64,000 nt of DNA, taken from positions 310,001-374,000 of the forward strand of contig NZ_JYGT01000007.1 in NCBI RefSeq assembly GCF_000960085.1, given 5' to 3'. Numbering within the stretch: position 1 is the stretch's first letter; each line of letters starts with the position of its first letter. The translations under genes and the position numbers were made by a program. This DNA is from Streptococcus infantis. Its GTDB lineage: Bacteria > Bacillota > Bacilli > Lactobacillales > Streptococcaceae. The notes below the pieces were generated by a model. The model was not told where the DNA came from, ran no database searches, and worked only from the letters and a program-made list of their open reading frames with translations. This document shows positions 10,377 to 19,144 of this stretch, piece after piece.

Positions 10377-11138
10377 TTAATCTCTGTAAATTGTAAATCC
10401 AGTAGCTTGTTGATTGGCCATGATTGTCATATCTGTGATTTGTACACGACGTGGTAGACTGGTCACATAAACTACTGCATCAGCGATATCCTGCGCTTGC
10501 AAGGCTTCAAGCCCCTGGTAAACAGTCGCAGCCCGTGCATCATCTCCATGAAAACGAACTTTTGAAAAATCCGTCTCTACAATTCCAGGTTGAATAGTGG
10601 TCACCTTGATATCTGTAGCAATGGTATCAATTCTTAAGCCATCCGAAAAAGTTTTGACTGCAGCCTTGGTTGCTGAATAGACTGCTGCACCCGCATAGGC
10701 ATAAATACCTGCGGTTGAACCCATATTAATGATATGACCTTGATTAGCTGCAACCATGGAAGGTAAAAGGCAACGAGTAACTGCCATCAAACCTTTGACA
10801 TTGGTATCCAGCATAGTCAGCATATCCAACTCCTCATAGTCCTGATATGGAGCTAAGCCTAAAGCAAGTCCAGCGTTATTAACTAAAACATCAATCGAAC
10901 CTACTGCTTTAATAATTTCTGAACAAACCGTTTTAACCATTGTCATATCGGTTACATCTAGAGGAAAGGTCCAAATTTTTTGATTCGGATAGTTTTCCAC
11001 AAACTCAGCTTTTAGAGCTTCAAGCCTTTCTGTTCGACGTCCTGTGAGAACAATATTTTCACCTTTTTCTAGATAGGCACGCGCGATTGCTTCACCAATA
11101 CCTGATGTTGCACCTGTAATCACTACATTTTTTGCCAT
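10377..11138 (-). CDS. Short-chain dehydrogenase/reductase (YdfG-like)
   Basis: A 253-residue classical SDR. The NADP-binding motif TGATSGIGEA is at residues 8-17, followed by TGRRTERL, which suits NADP(H). Also present are NNAGLAL, the catalytic serine in MGSTAGIYAYAG, and YSATK (Tyr-x-x-x-Lys). The closest family by pattern is YdfG, an NADP-dependent 3-hydroxy acid/serine dehydrogenase, but the substrate cannot be read from sequence. It is last in a row of minus-strand genes starting at 12.4 kb and is closed by a strong terminator. Confidence 0.9.
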   Translation of the reverse strand: MAKNVVITGATSGIGEAIARAYLEKGENIVLTGRRTERLEALKAEFVENYPNQKIWTFPLDVTDMTMVKTVCSEIIKAVGSIDVLVNNAGLALGLAPYQDYEELDMLTMLDTNVKGLMAVTRCLLPSMVAANQGHIINMGSTAGIYAYAGAAVYSATKAAVKTFSDGLRIDTIATDIKVTTIQPGIVETDFSKVRFHGDDARAATVYQGLEALQAQDIADAVVYVTSLPRRVQITDMTIMANQQATGFTIYRD

Positions 11139-11179
11139 CTTACTTTCTCCTATCTAGTTTAATAGATACTCGTTACCAA

Positions 11180-11806
11180 TTAAGCTGTCCAGTGTTTAGC
11201 TGGATCGAATGGAGTTCCAACAACTTGGTCTTCTGACAATTCAATAACACCACGCTTTTGTGGAGCATTTGGTAAGGCAAGTTCACGAGGACTACACATC
11301 ATCCCAAAACTCTTTTCTCCACGAAGTTCCCCTGGAAAAATGAGATTGCCTTTTGGCATCATCGCTCCTGGAAGAGCTACAATGGTTTTCAAGCCGACAC
11401 GCGCATTAGGAGCACCCGCAACGATTTGTACAGTTTTATCATTTCCAACAGCAACTTGGCAGATATTCAAGTGATCACTATCTGGATGCGCAACCATCTC
11501 TACAATTTCTCCAACGACAAATTTTGGTTCCTTGTCATTGATGATTTCTTCAGTAAATCCTTGAGCCTGTAGTTCTTGATTCAAACGAGCTGCTTGATTG
11601 TCTGTTAGAAATACTTGGCCACGATTCTCAATCTCAAATAAGCTAGAAACTTCAAAAATATTCCAAGCGACAGTTTCACCAGTTTCTTTGAGAAAAACAC
11701 GTGCAATATTGCCTTTACGCTCAGCATCTAGCTTGGCGTCACCACTGTTTTTCACGATGACCATAAGGACATCGCCTACATATTCTTTATTGTATGTAAA
11801 AATCAT
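11180..11806 (-). CDS. ytpR: YtpR-like tRNA-binding domain protein
   Basis: A 208-residue soluble protein whose C-terminal half (about 95-200) is an EMAP/PheRS-beta-type OB fold: FVVGEIVEMVAHPDSDHLNICQV, then VAGAPNARVGLKTIVALPGA and GMMCSPRELAL. This is the tRNA-binding domain also found at the N terminus of PheT and the C terminus of MetG. The N-terminal half (DUF4479-like) has no known activity. It begins 9 bases after the thioredoxin gene, so the two are co-transcribed. Role unproven. Confidence 0.87.
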   Translation of the reverse strand: MIFTYNKEYVGDVLMVIVKNSGDAKLDAERKGNIARVFLKETGETVAWNIFEVSSLFEIENRGQVFLTDNQAARLNQELQAQGFTEEIINDKEPKFVVGEIVEMVAHPDSDHLNICQVAVGNDKTVQIVAGAPNARVGLKTIVALPGAMMPKGNLIFPGELRGEKSFGMMCSPRELALPNAPQKRGVIELSEDQVVGTPFDPAKHWTA

Positions 11807-11815
11807 TCTTTTCTC

Positions 11816-12133
11816 CTATTTCAATCCTGCTAAAAAGTCATTAATCTCTTCCTTAGTTTTACGGTTACGATTGACAAAGCGACCAATCTCCTTGTCATTG
11901 TCTAAAACAACAAGACTTGGAATCCCGTATACATCCCAAAGTTTAGCAAGTTCCATGTACTCATCACGGTCTACTCGTATAAAAGTAAACTCTGGATTTG
12001 CCGCTTCAATCTCTTGCAAGGCGGGATAAATATAACGGCAATCGCCACACCAATCCGCAACAAAAAGGAAGACCTTCTTGCCATCCTGCTCTACTAAATT
12101 CGCTAATTCTTCTAAACCGTTAGGAGAAATCAT
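11816..12133 (-). CDS. Thioredoxin-like protein
   Basis: A 105-residue thioredoxin fold with active site WCGDC at residues 28-32, instead of the usual WCGPC. The cis-proline loop is present as GIPSLVVL. It lacks a signal peptide, so it acts in the cytoplasm, probably as a disulfide reductase. The start overlaps the end of the upstream small gene by 4 bases (ATGA type), indicating translational coupling. The WCGDC variant changes redox potential in related proteins; the partner is unknown. Confidence 0.9.
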   Translation of the reverse strand: MISPNGLEELANLVEQDGKKVFLFVADWCGDCRYIYPALQEIEAANPEFTFIRVDRDEYMELAKLWDVYGIPSLVVLDNDKEIGRFVNRNRKTKEEINDFLAGLK

Positions 12134-12420
12134 AAGCCCTCCTCCTCGTAGATGAGATCTTCATCTTCATAGACAAAGGTATAGTGACGACCATCTTCAA
12201 AAATGACACCGCCAACGAGACGCTCTAGGCTGCTTTCATATACTTGGACATAGAGAGTCGCGATTTCACCCATCACTGAAAAGTAGTCACGCACAATCGC
12301 AGTCAACTCTTCTTGCGTCTTCATGAGCTTGTGCTCATCAGCTACTTTCTTAGCTCCAAAAGCAAGTGCTCCAAGTCCTACCACTGCCAAACCTGTTTTA
12401 ATGATATTTTTCGTTTTCAT
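12130..12420 (-). CDS. Small membrane-anchored protein (DUF4651-like)
   Basis: A 96-residue protein with one N-terminal membrane segment (IIKTGLAVVGLGALAFGA) and a soluble tail rich in acidic residues that ends YEDEDLIYEEEGL. It resembles the streptococcal DUF4651 family; function unknown. The start is taken at MKTKN because the promoter -10 box TACAAT lies only 6 bases upstream, so the upstream in-frame TTG would not be in the mRNA. There is no Shine-Dalgarno sequence; see the leaderless finding. It is first gene of the thioredoxin/YtpR/SDR run. Confidence 0.78.
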   Translation of the reverse strand: MKTKNIIKTGLAVVGLGALAFGAKKVADEHKLMKTQEELTAIVRDYFSVMGEIATLYVQVYESSLERLVGGVIFEDGRHYTFVYEDEDLIYEEEGL

Positions 12421-12426
12421 GCTAAC

Positions 12427-12455
12427 ATTGTAACACAAAAAGATAAGTAGGACAA
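12427..12455 (-). promoter_or_regulatory. Promoter of the 12.4-kb operon, immediately at the ATG
   Basis: Minus strand TTGTCC (12455-12450), 17-base spacer, TACAAT (12432-12427), then GTTAGC and ATG. Transcription should begin on the A of the start codon. Confidence 0.7.
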
Positions 12456-12506
12456 ATCGTGAATGCTAATTTTGTTTGAACTATATATACCTCATTTCAA
12501 GAAATA

Positions 12507-12535
12507 TTGACTCCTATCTCCTCTTGTGTTACAAT
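12507..12535 (+). promoter_or_regulatory. Promoter of the DUF898-like gene
   Basis: TTGACT (12507-12512), 17-base spacer, TACAAT (12530-12535); good sigma-A promoter 50 bases from the start codon. Confidence 0.78.
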
Positions 12536-12584
12536 ACCTCAAAGTAACGATTTACTTTTTCATAAAATTCTAAGGAGACTCTAA

Positions 12585-12890
12585 ATGAACAAAGAAAGTT
12601 ATTTTGACGGTGGATTACTCAGCTTTATCGGGCACTCGATTGTCGCTTTTTTCATCATCACCTTAACTCTAGGGATTGCTACACCTTGGGCCGTTTGTTT
12701 TATGCAAGATTGGAAAGTCAGACATACTGTCATCGATGGTCAACGTTTATACTTTGATGGAACTGGTACCCAGTTATTTGGAAATTGGATCAAATGGTTC
12801 TTACTGACGATTATCACTCTTGGAATCTATTCATTTTGGTTAAAAATAAAAACAGAACAATGGATTACCAAGCATACCCATCATATGTAA
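12585..12890 (+). CDS. Small two-span membrane protein (DUF898-like)
   Basis: A 101-residue protein with two hydrophobic segments (about residues 10-35, FIGHSIVAFFIITLTLGIAT, and 67-85, WIKWFLLTIITLGIYSFWL). Each ends in the repeated motif TLGI-P/S-W/F, an internal duplication typical of DUF898-like proteins. Function unknown. It is a single-gene unit with its own promoter, an AAGGAGA ribosome site and a strong terminator. It is one of few plus-strand genes in this half of the window. Confidence 0.8.
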   Translation: MNKESYFDGGLLSFIGHSIVAFFIITLTLGIATPWAVCFMQDWKVRHTVIDGQRLYFDGTGTQLFGNWIKWFLLTIITLGIYSFWLKIKTEQWITKHTHHM

Positions 12891-12920
12891 AAAGTGTGGT
12901 TTATAGACCACACTTTTTTT
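12891..12920. terminator. Terminator after the DUF898-like gene
   Basis: AAAGTGTGGT/ACCACACTTT stem with a short loop and a T-run on the plus strand; an A-rich side allows use by the convergent gene too. Confidence 0.85.
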
Positions 12921-12927
12921 ATAGACC

Positions 12928-13182
12928 TTAATAATGTCTCTGACCAAACAAATCCTCTGGCAAGTCATGGAAATCCTTACCTGCCTTGAAATTTTCAAAC
13001 TTGCCTAGCAAAAACTGGTAGGCATCCAAGCGGCTTTCATAGCGAATCATGGCATCTTTAGCGCGCTCATCTTGATCTTCTTCATAGACCTTTTGACTTT
13101 CCTTGTGTGCCATATCGTTAATCATGATTTGGGTATTAACCCAGGCTTCAAATTCCTTCATAAATTCTTGCTCGTAACTCAT
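12928..13182 (-). CDS. Conserved small acidic protein (DUF1912-like)
   Basis: An 84-residue soluble, charged, mainly helical protein beginning MSYEQEFMKEFEAWV, found widely in streptococci and probably of the DUF1912 family. I recognise no catalytic motif. It follows the DUF438 gene by 9 bases with a GGAGAA ribosome site, so it belongs to the DUF1858-DUF438 operon. Function unknown. Confidence 0.75.
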   Translation of the reverse strand: MSYEQEFMKEFEAWVNTQIMINDMAHKESQKVYEEDQDERAKDAMIRYESRLDAYQFLLGKFENFKAGKDFHDLPEDLFGQRHY

Positions 13183-13191
13183 TTTTTCTCC

Positions 13192-14526
13192 TTATTCTAA
13201 TCCACGGAAAAAGTCTGTATCAATCTCACGGTAGGGTTGGATGTCCTGAACATATTCCAAGACTCCTTGAAATTCCCCATTCTCATCATGTACTGCAGCG
13301 TAGGTAACATGGACAAACTTACCTCGTGACTCAGACTTGAACCACATCTCATACTTGTCTTTTTCCCCCTCACGAAGACCTTGCATAATCGTTTTGACTT
13401 TATCCAAATATTTTGGCGGGTGGCAGAGTTCGACATTTCGTCCAACTTGAGACGGTGTCCTCTTGAAAATCATCTCATCTGCTAGCGTATTATCGTTATA
13501 ATATTGGAAGATATCATCCTTATTAACAAAGGTAATCTCCATCGGCAAATGATTAAGGATAAGATTCGCCTGTTCAACTGATAGATAACCATTGCCAAAA
13601 GCCTGTTGACTATGACGGTCTAGCACCGCTTCCTTTTCCTTAGGTGTAAAGGTAATAGTAAACTGCCCTTCTGGCTTATCAATGACTTGCTGGACTTTGC
13701 CATCTGACTTATCTAACTGTACAGGCTCCTCTTCTCTTTTTTCCTCAACAAAGCTCTGACGTTCTGGTTCCCATTTTTCAGACGGACGGATGATAGCATA
13801 ACCATAGGCATCACTTTCCTCAGCAATCTGAATCCAGTCATCCTGGGTAAAGGATTCGAGTAGAATCATGAGAAGGATAGACTCTTCCTTAAAAATCATA
13901 CTCTCAAACTCTGTCGCAAAAGCTTCAAAGGTTTCTTTTACATTTGCAATGGTTGTTTCTGGCAAAGATTTAACAGAAGATAAAGCTTTTTGATAGAGTT
14001 CCCTGATTTGGTCATCCACTCCCCACATGACCTTTGGAGGCGAGTCATGTCCATAACGCTCCATGATTGGAAAGAAAAGCTCTTCTTTACGCTGATAGTG
14101 ACGGTCGAACTGGCCTACAAGTCCCATTTGGCGAACCAAACCCTTACGCATCTCCGCCAGCATTTCCTCGTCTTCCATCGACTCATAAGTGTCTAGCAAT
14201 CTACGAACACGAATCAAGGCTGCACGTAGGGCTAGATTTTCATCCTTAAAAACACGAACAGGATGACCTGGATGTTCGGTATCCTCAACCTCGACGCCCT
14301 TAACAGCATTTTTAAAAAGATTGGCATGGACATCACAGAGCTCCATGACATCCTCGAATGTCACACCTGAATCAGAGTTCATCAGCTCATGCTCCATGAG
14401 GGAAATCTCGATGGCTGATACACCTGAAAAGGTTGCATCAAAGCGTACCTGAACGGATTCAGGAGAGGCTCCATTGTGCAATTCTAATAAAATATCCCGA
14501 AGGACATGAATTCGTTCATCTGTCAT
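13192..14526 (-). CDS. DUF438/hemerythrin-like and PAS protein
   Basis: A 444-residue soluble protein with three parts. Residues 1-90 are the DUF438 domain. Residues about 110-240 are a hemerythrin HHE-like helical bundle (FDRHYQRKEELFFPIMERYGHD, then FKEESILLMILLESF), which in related proteins binds a di-iron centre. Residues about 315-435 are a PAS domain (ANLILNHLPMEITFVNKDD...VLEYVQDI). Such proteins are thought to sense or repair redox or nitric-oxide damage; that is family-level inference. The start overlaps the stop of the DUF1858 gene (TAATG), so they are coupled. Confidence 0.85.
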   Translation of the reverse strand: MTDERIHVLRDILLELHNGASPESVQVRFDATFSGVSAIEISLMEHELMNSDSGVTFEDVMELCDVHANLFKNAVKGVEVEDTEHPGHPVRVFKDENLALRAALIRVRRLLDTYESMEDEEMLAEMRKGLVRQMGLVGQFDRHYQRKEELFFPIMERYGHDSPPKVMWGVDDQIRELYQKALSSVKSLPETTIANVKETFEAFATEFESMIFKEESILLMILLESFTQDDWIQIAEESDAYGYAIIRPSEKWEPERQSFVEEKREEEPVQLDKSDGKVQQVIDKPEGQFTITFTPKEKEAVLDRHSQQAFGNGYLSVEQANLILNHLPMEITFVNKDDIFQYYNDNTLADEMIFKRTPSQVGRNVELCHPPKYLDKVKTIMQGLREGEKDKYEMWFKSESRGKFVHVTYAAVHDENGEFQGVLEYVQDIQPYREIDTDFFRGLE

Positions 14527-14759
14527 TAGTCTAATCCAATCACTTCGTAACCATTTGCTTCTAATGTTCGTACAATCTTATCCATAGAAGTTCCTTCAAG
14601 CTTTGAACCTTGTTTTAGCGATACTTTTCGCCCTACAGTATTGCGCATCAAAGGATTTGCAAGAGGTTTAAAACCGAGTTCCACAAGAATATCCAAAACC
14701 TCGGGATGCTTGTCCACCACTTCCGCAACAGGAATAGATACATCAATAATATTATCCAT
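14526..14759 (-). CDS. DUF1858 domain protein
   Basis: A 77-residue single-domain protein (VSIPVAEVVDKHPEVLDILVELGF) of the DUF1858 family, related to the N-terminal domain of Ric/ScdA iron-sulfur repair proteins. Unlike many relatives it contains no cysteine, so a redox role of its own is unlikely. The start is the ATG with GGAGG 5-6 bases upstream; an extension of four codons would cover that site. It is first in an operon with the DUF438/hemerythrin gene, which suggests a split version of a DUF542-hemerythrin protein. Confidence 0.82.
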   Translation of the reverse strand: MDNIIDVSIPVAEVVDKHPEVLDILVELGFKPLANPLMRNTVGRKVSLKQGSKLEGTSMDKIVRTLEANGYEVIGLD

Positions 14760-14799
14760 CACAACCTCCATTACATTCTTTACTGATTTTTCTTTTCTT

Positions 14800-14808
14800 A
14801 TTATACCA
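14800..14808 (-). promoter_or_regulatory. Promoter of the DUF1858-DUF438 operon
   Basis: Minus strand TGGTATAAT, an extended -10 element in the 100-base gap upstream; the -35 region is weak and merges with the T-run of the preceding terminator. Confidence 0.55.
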
Positions 14809-14822
14809 TAAGGGAAAAGATT

Positions 14823-14858
14823 AAAAAACTAGCAATACAAGTATTGCTAGTTTTTAAT
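14823..14858 (-). terminator. Terminator after the EcsC-family gene
   Basis: AAAACTAGCAATAC/GTATTGCTAGTTTT stem and T-run directly after the stop codon of the EcsC gene (minus strand). Confidence 0.85.
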
Positions 14859-14859
14859 C

Positions 14860-15639
14860 TTAGTCAGCTTCGACTATCTCAGCCTCTTTTCGAATAGTTG
14901 CCATATCATTTTGGTATTGCACTTCAGAATAGTTAACCAATTTAGATAATTCTTTTTGCAATCTTTCACCCATCGGTTTCATGGTTGCAAAGGTTAAACC
15001 TCCCGAAATAAATCCTCCTAGAATAGGAATCGCTTTCCCCATCCCTTTTGCCAAACCTCTCCTTGTAAGAGTAACACCAAAAATCTTTAAAACTTTTTCT
15101 AAAATAGGATACCACAAAGTCTTAGCCAAAGCCTTCTGGGGAACTGTCTTCATGACATGTTTAGCGACTGTAACTCCACCAGAACGAAGCAAGGCACCTG
15201 CTCCGTTTACCCCAAACATGACCCCTAGATAAAGTAATAGAGTATTTTTGGCTTCTTCACTCAATTCATTTCGAGAAGCCCAGAGATTATCATATCCATA
15301 AATATATCCCAATTCTTGAGCTAACTTTAATGAAAAAGCATAAAATTGAGCAACATCTGTTGGAATAGTAAGCGCCATTAGAATACCTCCAGGTAGACCT
15401 GCTAGAACAGATGTTCCACTTGCTCGTAAAACATTATCCTTTATGCAGGACCTGGCTACCCTATCTAAGGTTTCCTGGGGTAATAATGAAGGAGGACCTT
15501 GTTCTAACAATTTGGCAATATCCTTCTTATCTAATTCTTTAGAAAACTTCTCAACTAAAAATTTTTCTCTATTTACTTTCACGACAGGAAGCTTTACAAC
15601 TTGTTGTAAAACTTTTATAGCTATATCTTGTTTAACCAT
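14860..15639 (-). CDS. EcsC family protein
   Basis: A 259-residue protein of the EcsC family (not the EcsAB transporter). Two hydrophobic, glycine-rich segments are visible (SVLAGLPGGILMALTIPTD, about 78-96, and GKAIPILGGFISGGLTFATM, about 203-222), so membrane association is likely. The family has no established biochemical function. It is a single-gene unit: convergent or unrelated neighbours on both sides and a terminator of its own. Confidence 0.82.
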   Translation of the reverse strand: MVKQDIAIKVLQQVVKLPVVKVNREKFLVEKFSKELDKKDIAKLLEQGPPSLLPQETLDRVARSCIKDNVLRASGTSVLAGLPGGILMALTIPTDVAQFYAFSLKLAQELGYIYGYDNLWASRNELSEEAKNTLLLYLGVMFGVNGAGALLRSGGVTVAKHVMKTVPQKALAKTLWYPILEKVLKIFGVTLTRRGLAKGMGKAIPILGGFISGGLTFATMKPMGERLQKELSKLVNYSEVQYQNDMATIRKEAEIVEAD

Positions 15640-15762
15640 CTATATCTCCATTTTTCATTCAAGTCCAGCTTTATCATATCATACTCTTAGAGATTAATAC
15701 ATTTTTTTAACCGACTTTTAAGAAGGGCAATTAGTTAATCTATCGTCATGTTTAAAGTAACA

Positions 15763-15785
15763 AAAAAGAGGGTTTCCCCTCTTTC
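15763..15785 (-). terminator. rbfA terminator
   Basis: Minus strand AAAGAGGGG AAA CCCTCTTT followed by TTTG, overlapping the region right after the rbfA stop. Confidence 0.7.
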
Positions 15786-16136
15786 TTAGTTCTTATCCAG
15801 ATTGCGTAACATTTCGTCAATCTTGTTTCCATACTCAATGGATTCGTCTTTAACGAAAGTTAAGTCTGGAATTTTATACAATTTCAAATTGCGACCAAGC
15901 TCACGTTTGATAGTTCCGGTTGCTTTTTCAAGCCCAATTTGGGCCTTTTGATTATCTGAAGCAAGATTACTCAAAATTGTGTAGTAAACCTTAGCTACAG
16001 ACAAGTCCCCAAGCATCTGAACATCTGTGATGGTCACACCTTGGACACGCGGGTCACGGACTTTCTTTTGCAAAATCTCATTGACTTCACGCTTGATCTC
16101 CATGCCCACACGATCCGTACGGAAATGATTTGCCAT
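15786..16136 (-). CDS. rbfA: 30S ribosome-binding factor A
   Basis: A 116-residue KH-like assembly factor that binds the 16S rRNA during late maturation of the small subunit. Typical blocks are [18 protein letters not shown] at the N terminus and [25 protein letters not shown]. It is the last gene of the rimP-nusA-ylxR-ylxQ-infB-rbfA block, but a 250-base spacer with a hairpin-rich repeat element separates it from infB. A GGAAGG ribosome site lies upstream of the ATG. Confidence 0.96.
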   Translation of the reverse strand: MANHFRTDRVGMEIKREVNEILQKKVRDPRVQGVTITDVQMLGDLSVAKVYYTILSNLASDNQKAQIGLEKATGTIKRELGRNLKLYKIPDLTFVKDESIEYGNKIDEMLRNLDKN

Positions 16137-16207
16137 GCTATTCCTTCCTCTCTATTGAACCAAAAGCTAGGCCAGCAGACCTAGCTTTTTCTAAACTTAT
16201 TGATTTT

Positions 16208-16240
16208 CAATTCAAATTGGAACGAAGTTCAATTTGAACT
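16208..16240. repeat. Inverted repeat flanking the element
   Basis: TTCAAATTG (16211-16219) and CAATTTGAA (16230-16238) form a hairpin between rbfA and the palindromic element; no T-run follows, so it is not an ordinary terminator. Confidence 0.6.
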
Positions 16241-16246
16241 CATCGG

Positions 16247-16375
16247 CTTCTTTCGCCGTGGTGAAAGTGATTGGGCTGATAATTCAGTTCAATCACTGGG
16301 GATTTTTGAGACCCTAGGCTCAAAAATAAGCAATGAAACCATCGGTTTGCTTGCGTCCCTCACCACCTAAGAAAG
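16247..16375 (+). repeat. Intergenic palindromic element, copy 1 (infB-rbfA spacer)
   Basis: Between infB and rbfA. It carries, in order, TTCGCCGTGGTG (16252-16263), an AGTGATTG/CAATCACT stem (16266-16273 with 16290-16297), the perfect palindromic hairpin with core TTTGAGACCCTAGGCTCAAA (16305-16324), an AAACC-ATC-GGTTT hairpin (16336-16348) and CACCACCTAAGAA (16361-16373). The two ends are partly inverted copies of each other (GTGGTG with CACCAC). The same three blocks occur in inverse orientation at 29758-29871, which marks this as a repeat family and not a gene-specific leader. Confidence 0.72.
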
Positions 16376-16386
16376 GAGCAAAAATT

Positions 16387-19128
16387 TTATCTCTTGATTT
16401 CTTCCATGACATAAGCCTCAATCACATCATCCATCTTGATATCATTGTAGCCATCAATCATGAGACCACCTTCACGGCCGTTTGTAACTTCTTTGACGTC
16501 ATCTTTATAGTGTTTCAAGCTTGCAAGTTCACCATCGTAAATAACGACACCGTCACGAATAACACGGACTTTAGAGTCACGGGTAATTTTACCACTAGTA
16601 ACCATAAATCCACCAATCGTTCCGACTTTAGATACTTTGAAGGTTTCACGGATGATTGCTTCACCGATAACTTTCTCTTCGAATTCTGGATCAAGCATCC
16701 CTTTCATAGCTTCTTCCATCTCTTCGATAACCTTGTAGATAATGCTGTGGAGACGGATTTCTACATCGTCTGCTTCTGCTTGTTGACGAGCTTGTGGTGT
16801 AGGGCGTACGTTGAAACCAATGATAAAGGCATTTGAAGCTTCGGCAAGGGTGACGTCAGATTCATTGATAGCACCAACTGCTGAGTGAACGATGGTAACT
16901 TTTACACCTTCCACATCAATCTTTTGAAGGGATGCAGCAAGAGCTTCAACAGAACCTTGTACGTCAGCTTTGATGATGACGTTAACAGATTTAAGTTCAC
17001 CAGCTTTAAGAGTGTCAAATAGATTTTCAAGGCTGACACGTTGAGTAGCTTGACGTTGCTTCATAAGAGCACGTTTAGCACGTTCTTCACCAGCTGCACG
17101 AGCAGATTTTTCATCTTCGTATACAGCAAAGTGGTCACCCGCCATCGGTGCTTCGTTCAAACCAGTGATAGAAACCGGAGTAGATGGTCCAGCCACCTTC
17201 ACACGACGTCCAAGGTCATTGGTCATGGCACGGACACGACCAAAGGTATTTCCGACAACGATTGGGTCTTGAACGTTCAAAGTACCTTGTTGTACAAGAA
17301 GAGTTGCAACCGCACCTTTTCCTTTATCCAAGCGCGCTTCGATAACAGTACCGATAGCACGAACAGTTGGATCTGCTTTGAGTTCTTGGATTTCAGCTAC
17401 AAGAAGGACAGTTTCCAAGAGTTCATCAATATTTTGGTTGAATTTGGCTGAGATTTCTACAAACTCAGAATCCCCACCCCAAGCAGTTGACATAACACCG
17501 TGTTCAGCCAATTCACCGATTACACGTTCTGGATTGGCACCTGGTTTATCAATCTTGTTAATGGCAACGATGATTGGAACATTAGCCGCTTTTGAGTGGT
17601 TGATAGCTTCGATAGTTTGAGGCATAACCCCGTCATCTGCCGCTACGACCAAGATGGTAATATCAGTAACAGAGGCACCACGTGCACGCATGGAAGTAAA
17701 GGCCGCGTGTCCTGGTGTATCAAGGAAGGTAATCTTCTTACCATTTTCCTCAATCTGATAGGCACCGATATGCTGAGTGATACCACCAGCTTCTCCTGTC
17801 GCAACACGAGAATTACGAAGGGTATCCAAAAGGGTTGTTTTACCATGGTCAACGTGTCCCATGATGGTTACAACCGGTGGACGCTCAACCAACTCATCTT
17901 CATTGAGGTATCCATCTTCTACGAAGAAGCGTTCGATATCCGCATTATCCACTTCAACCTTTTGTTTAGCTTCAATTCCGTAATCAACCATAAGGAGTTC
18001 AATTGTTTCACCATCCAGAGATTGGTTTTGAGTGGCCATTACGCCCATCATAAATAGTTTCTTAACAATCTCAGCTGGTTCACGTTTGATACGTTTTGCG
18101 ATTTCCGCAACAGTCATACCATCTGTATATTCAAATTCTGTTGGCAACTCATGGAATTTACGCTCTGTAACAGGTTTTGGAGCCTGGTTACGGTTGTTTT
18201 GCTTGTTGCCTTTTTTATTTTTCTTATTGTTATTCCAGTTACTATTTCTTTGATTTCTCACTTGATTCTGACTACTTCGATTCTTTTGTTGTTTTCTAGG
18301 ACCATCTTCTTCACGATCGTAATCATCACGATCTTTGTCTGGTCGGGCTTGTTTTTTACGACGTGTATCCACTACAGGCTCTTTGACTACAGGAGCTACT
18401 TCAACCACTTGCTGAGTTTGTTCAGCTAGCTTAGCAGCTTCTTCAAAGATTTCCTCTGGTTCTTTTCGTTTATTAGCTTGAGCCAAAGCTTCTTTAGCTG
18501 CTTGTGACTGTTTGAAGCGTTCCTCGCTTGAACGTGCGTATTCGGCATTTTGCTCCGCCTTCAGGGCTGCTGCACGAGCCTTGAAATCAATACGTGGGCC
18601 AGCTTGATTCGGACGATTGTCCGCTTGTTGGCGGCGATCGTTCCCACGATTTCCTTGACCTTGCTGTTTCTTGGCTTGATCATTAAAACGACGATTGTCG
18701 CGGTTCCCTTGACCTGGTTTTCCACCATTACGGTTGTCATTTTTTTGACGATTCCCGTTTTGTTGTTGGTCGCGGTTGTTGCCCTTGTTTTGCTTGCGTC
18801 GCTCTGCTTGCTCTTTTGCACGAGCTTCACGCTCTGCCTTGAAGTTTCGGCTTTGTGGTCTAGCAGCTACTACTTTTTCTTCCTTAGGAGCTGCTGGCGT
18901 TTCAGATTTCTTTTCTACCTTCGCTTCACTTGCTTTTGGCGCTACAGGTTTTGCTTCTGCTTTAGGAGTAGCAGGCTTAAAGCTAGCAACGATTTTTTCA
19001 GCAGCATCAGCTTCAACGCTTGACGAGTGGCTCTTCACCTCCAAGCCCAACTCTTTTGCACGCGCTACAACTTCTTTACTTTCTTTTCCAAGTTCTTTTG
19101 CGATTTCGTACAATCTTTTCTTAGACAA
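16387..19128 (-). CDS. infB: Translation initiation factor IF-2
   Basis: GTPase that delivers fMet-tRNA to the 30S subunit. The 913-residue protein has an IF2_N domain at residues 1-50. A long low-complexity linker (about 60-330) rich in N, Q, R, K and E follows, then a second IF2_N domain (about 335-390). The G domain carries [18 protein letters not shown] and NKIDK, and the C1/C2 domains end the protein. The start is a TTG with GGAGG 7 bases upstream; an ATG 4 bases before it is out of frame. It follows ylxQ by 16 bases in the rimP operon. Confidence 0.97.
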   Translation of the reverse strand: MSKKRLYEIAKELGKESKEVVARAKELGLEVKSHSSSVEADAAEKIVASFKPATPKAEAKPVAPKASEAKVEKKSETPAAPKEEKVVAARPQSRNFKAEREARAKEQAERRKQNKGNNRDQQQNGNRQKNDNRNGGKPGQGNRDNRRFNDQAKKQQGQGNRGNDRRQQADNRPNQAGPRIDFKARAAALKAEQNAEYARSSEERFKQSQAAKEALAQANKRKEPEEIFEEAAKLAEQTQQVVEVAPVVKEPVVDTRRKKQARPDKDRDDYDREEDGPRKQQKNRSSQNQVRNQRNSNWNNNKKNKKGNKQNNRNQAPKPVTERKFHELPTEFEYTDGMTVAEIAKRIKREPAEIVKKLFMMGVMATQNQSLDGETIELLMVDYGIEAKQKVEVDNADIERFFVEDGYLNEDELVERPPVVTIMGHVDHGKTTLLDTLRNSRVATGEAGGITQHIGAYQIEENGKKITFLDTPGHAAFTSMRARGASVTDITILVVAADDGVMPQTIEAINHSKAANVPIIVAINKIDKPGANPERVIGELAEHGVMSTAWGGDSEFVEISAKFNQNIDELLETVLLVAEIQELKADPTVRAIGTVIEARLDKGKGAVATLLVQQGTLNVQDPIVVGNTFGRVRAMTNDLGRRVKVAGPSTPVSITGLNEAPMAGDHFAVYEDEKSARAAGEERAKRALMKQRQATQRVSLENLFDTLKAGELKSVNVIIKADVQGSVEALAASLQKIDVEGVKVTIVHSAVGAINESDVTLAEASNAFIIGFNVRPTPQARQQAEADDVEIRLHSIIYKVIEEMEEAMKGMLDPEFEEKVIGEAIIRETFKVSKVGTIGGFMVTSGKITRDSKVRVIRDGVVIYDGELASLKHYKDDVKEVTNGREGGLMIDGYNDIKMDDVIEAYVMEEIKR

Positions 19129-19144
19129 ATCATGTCCTCCTCTT

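Noticed and set aside
18100-18900. Frameshift or foreign DNA in the low-complexity part of infB
   Set aside because: The N/Q/R/K-rich linker is normal for streptococcal IF2, and the frame is continuous.
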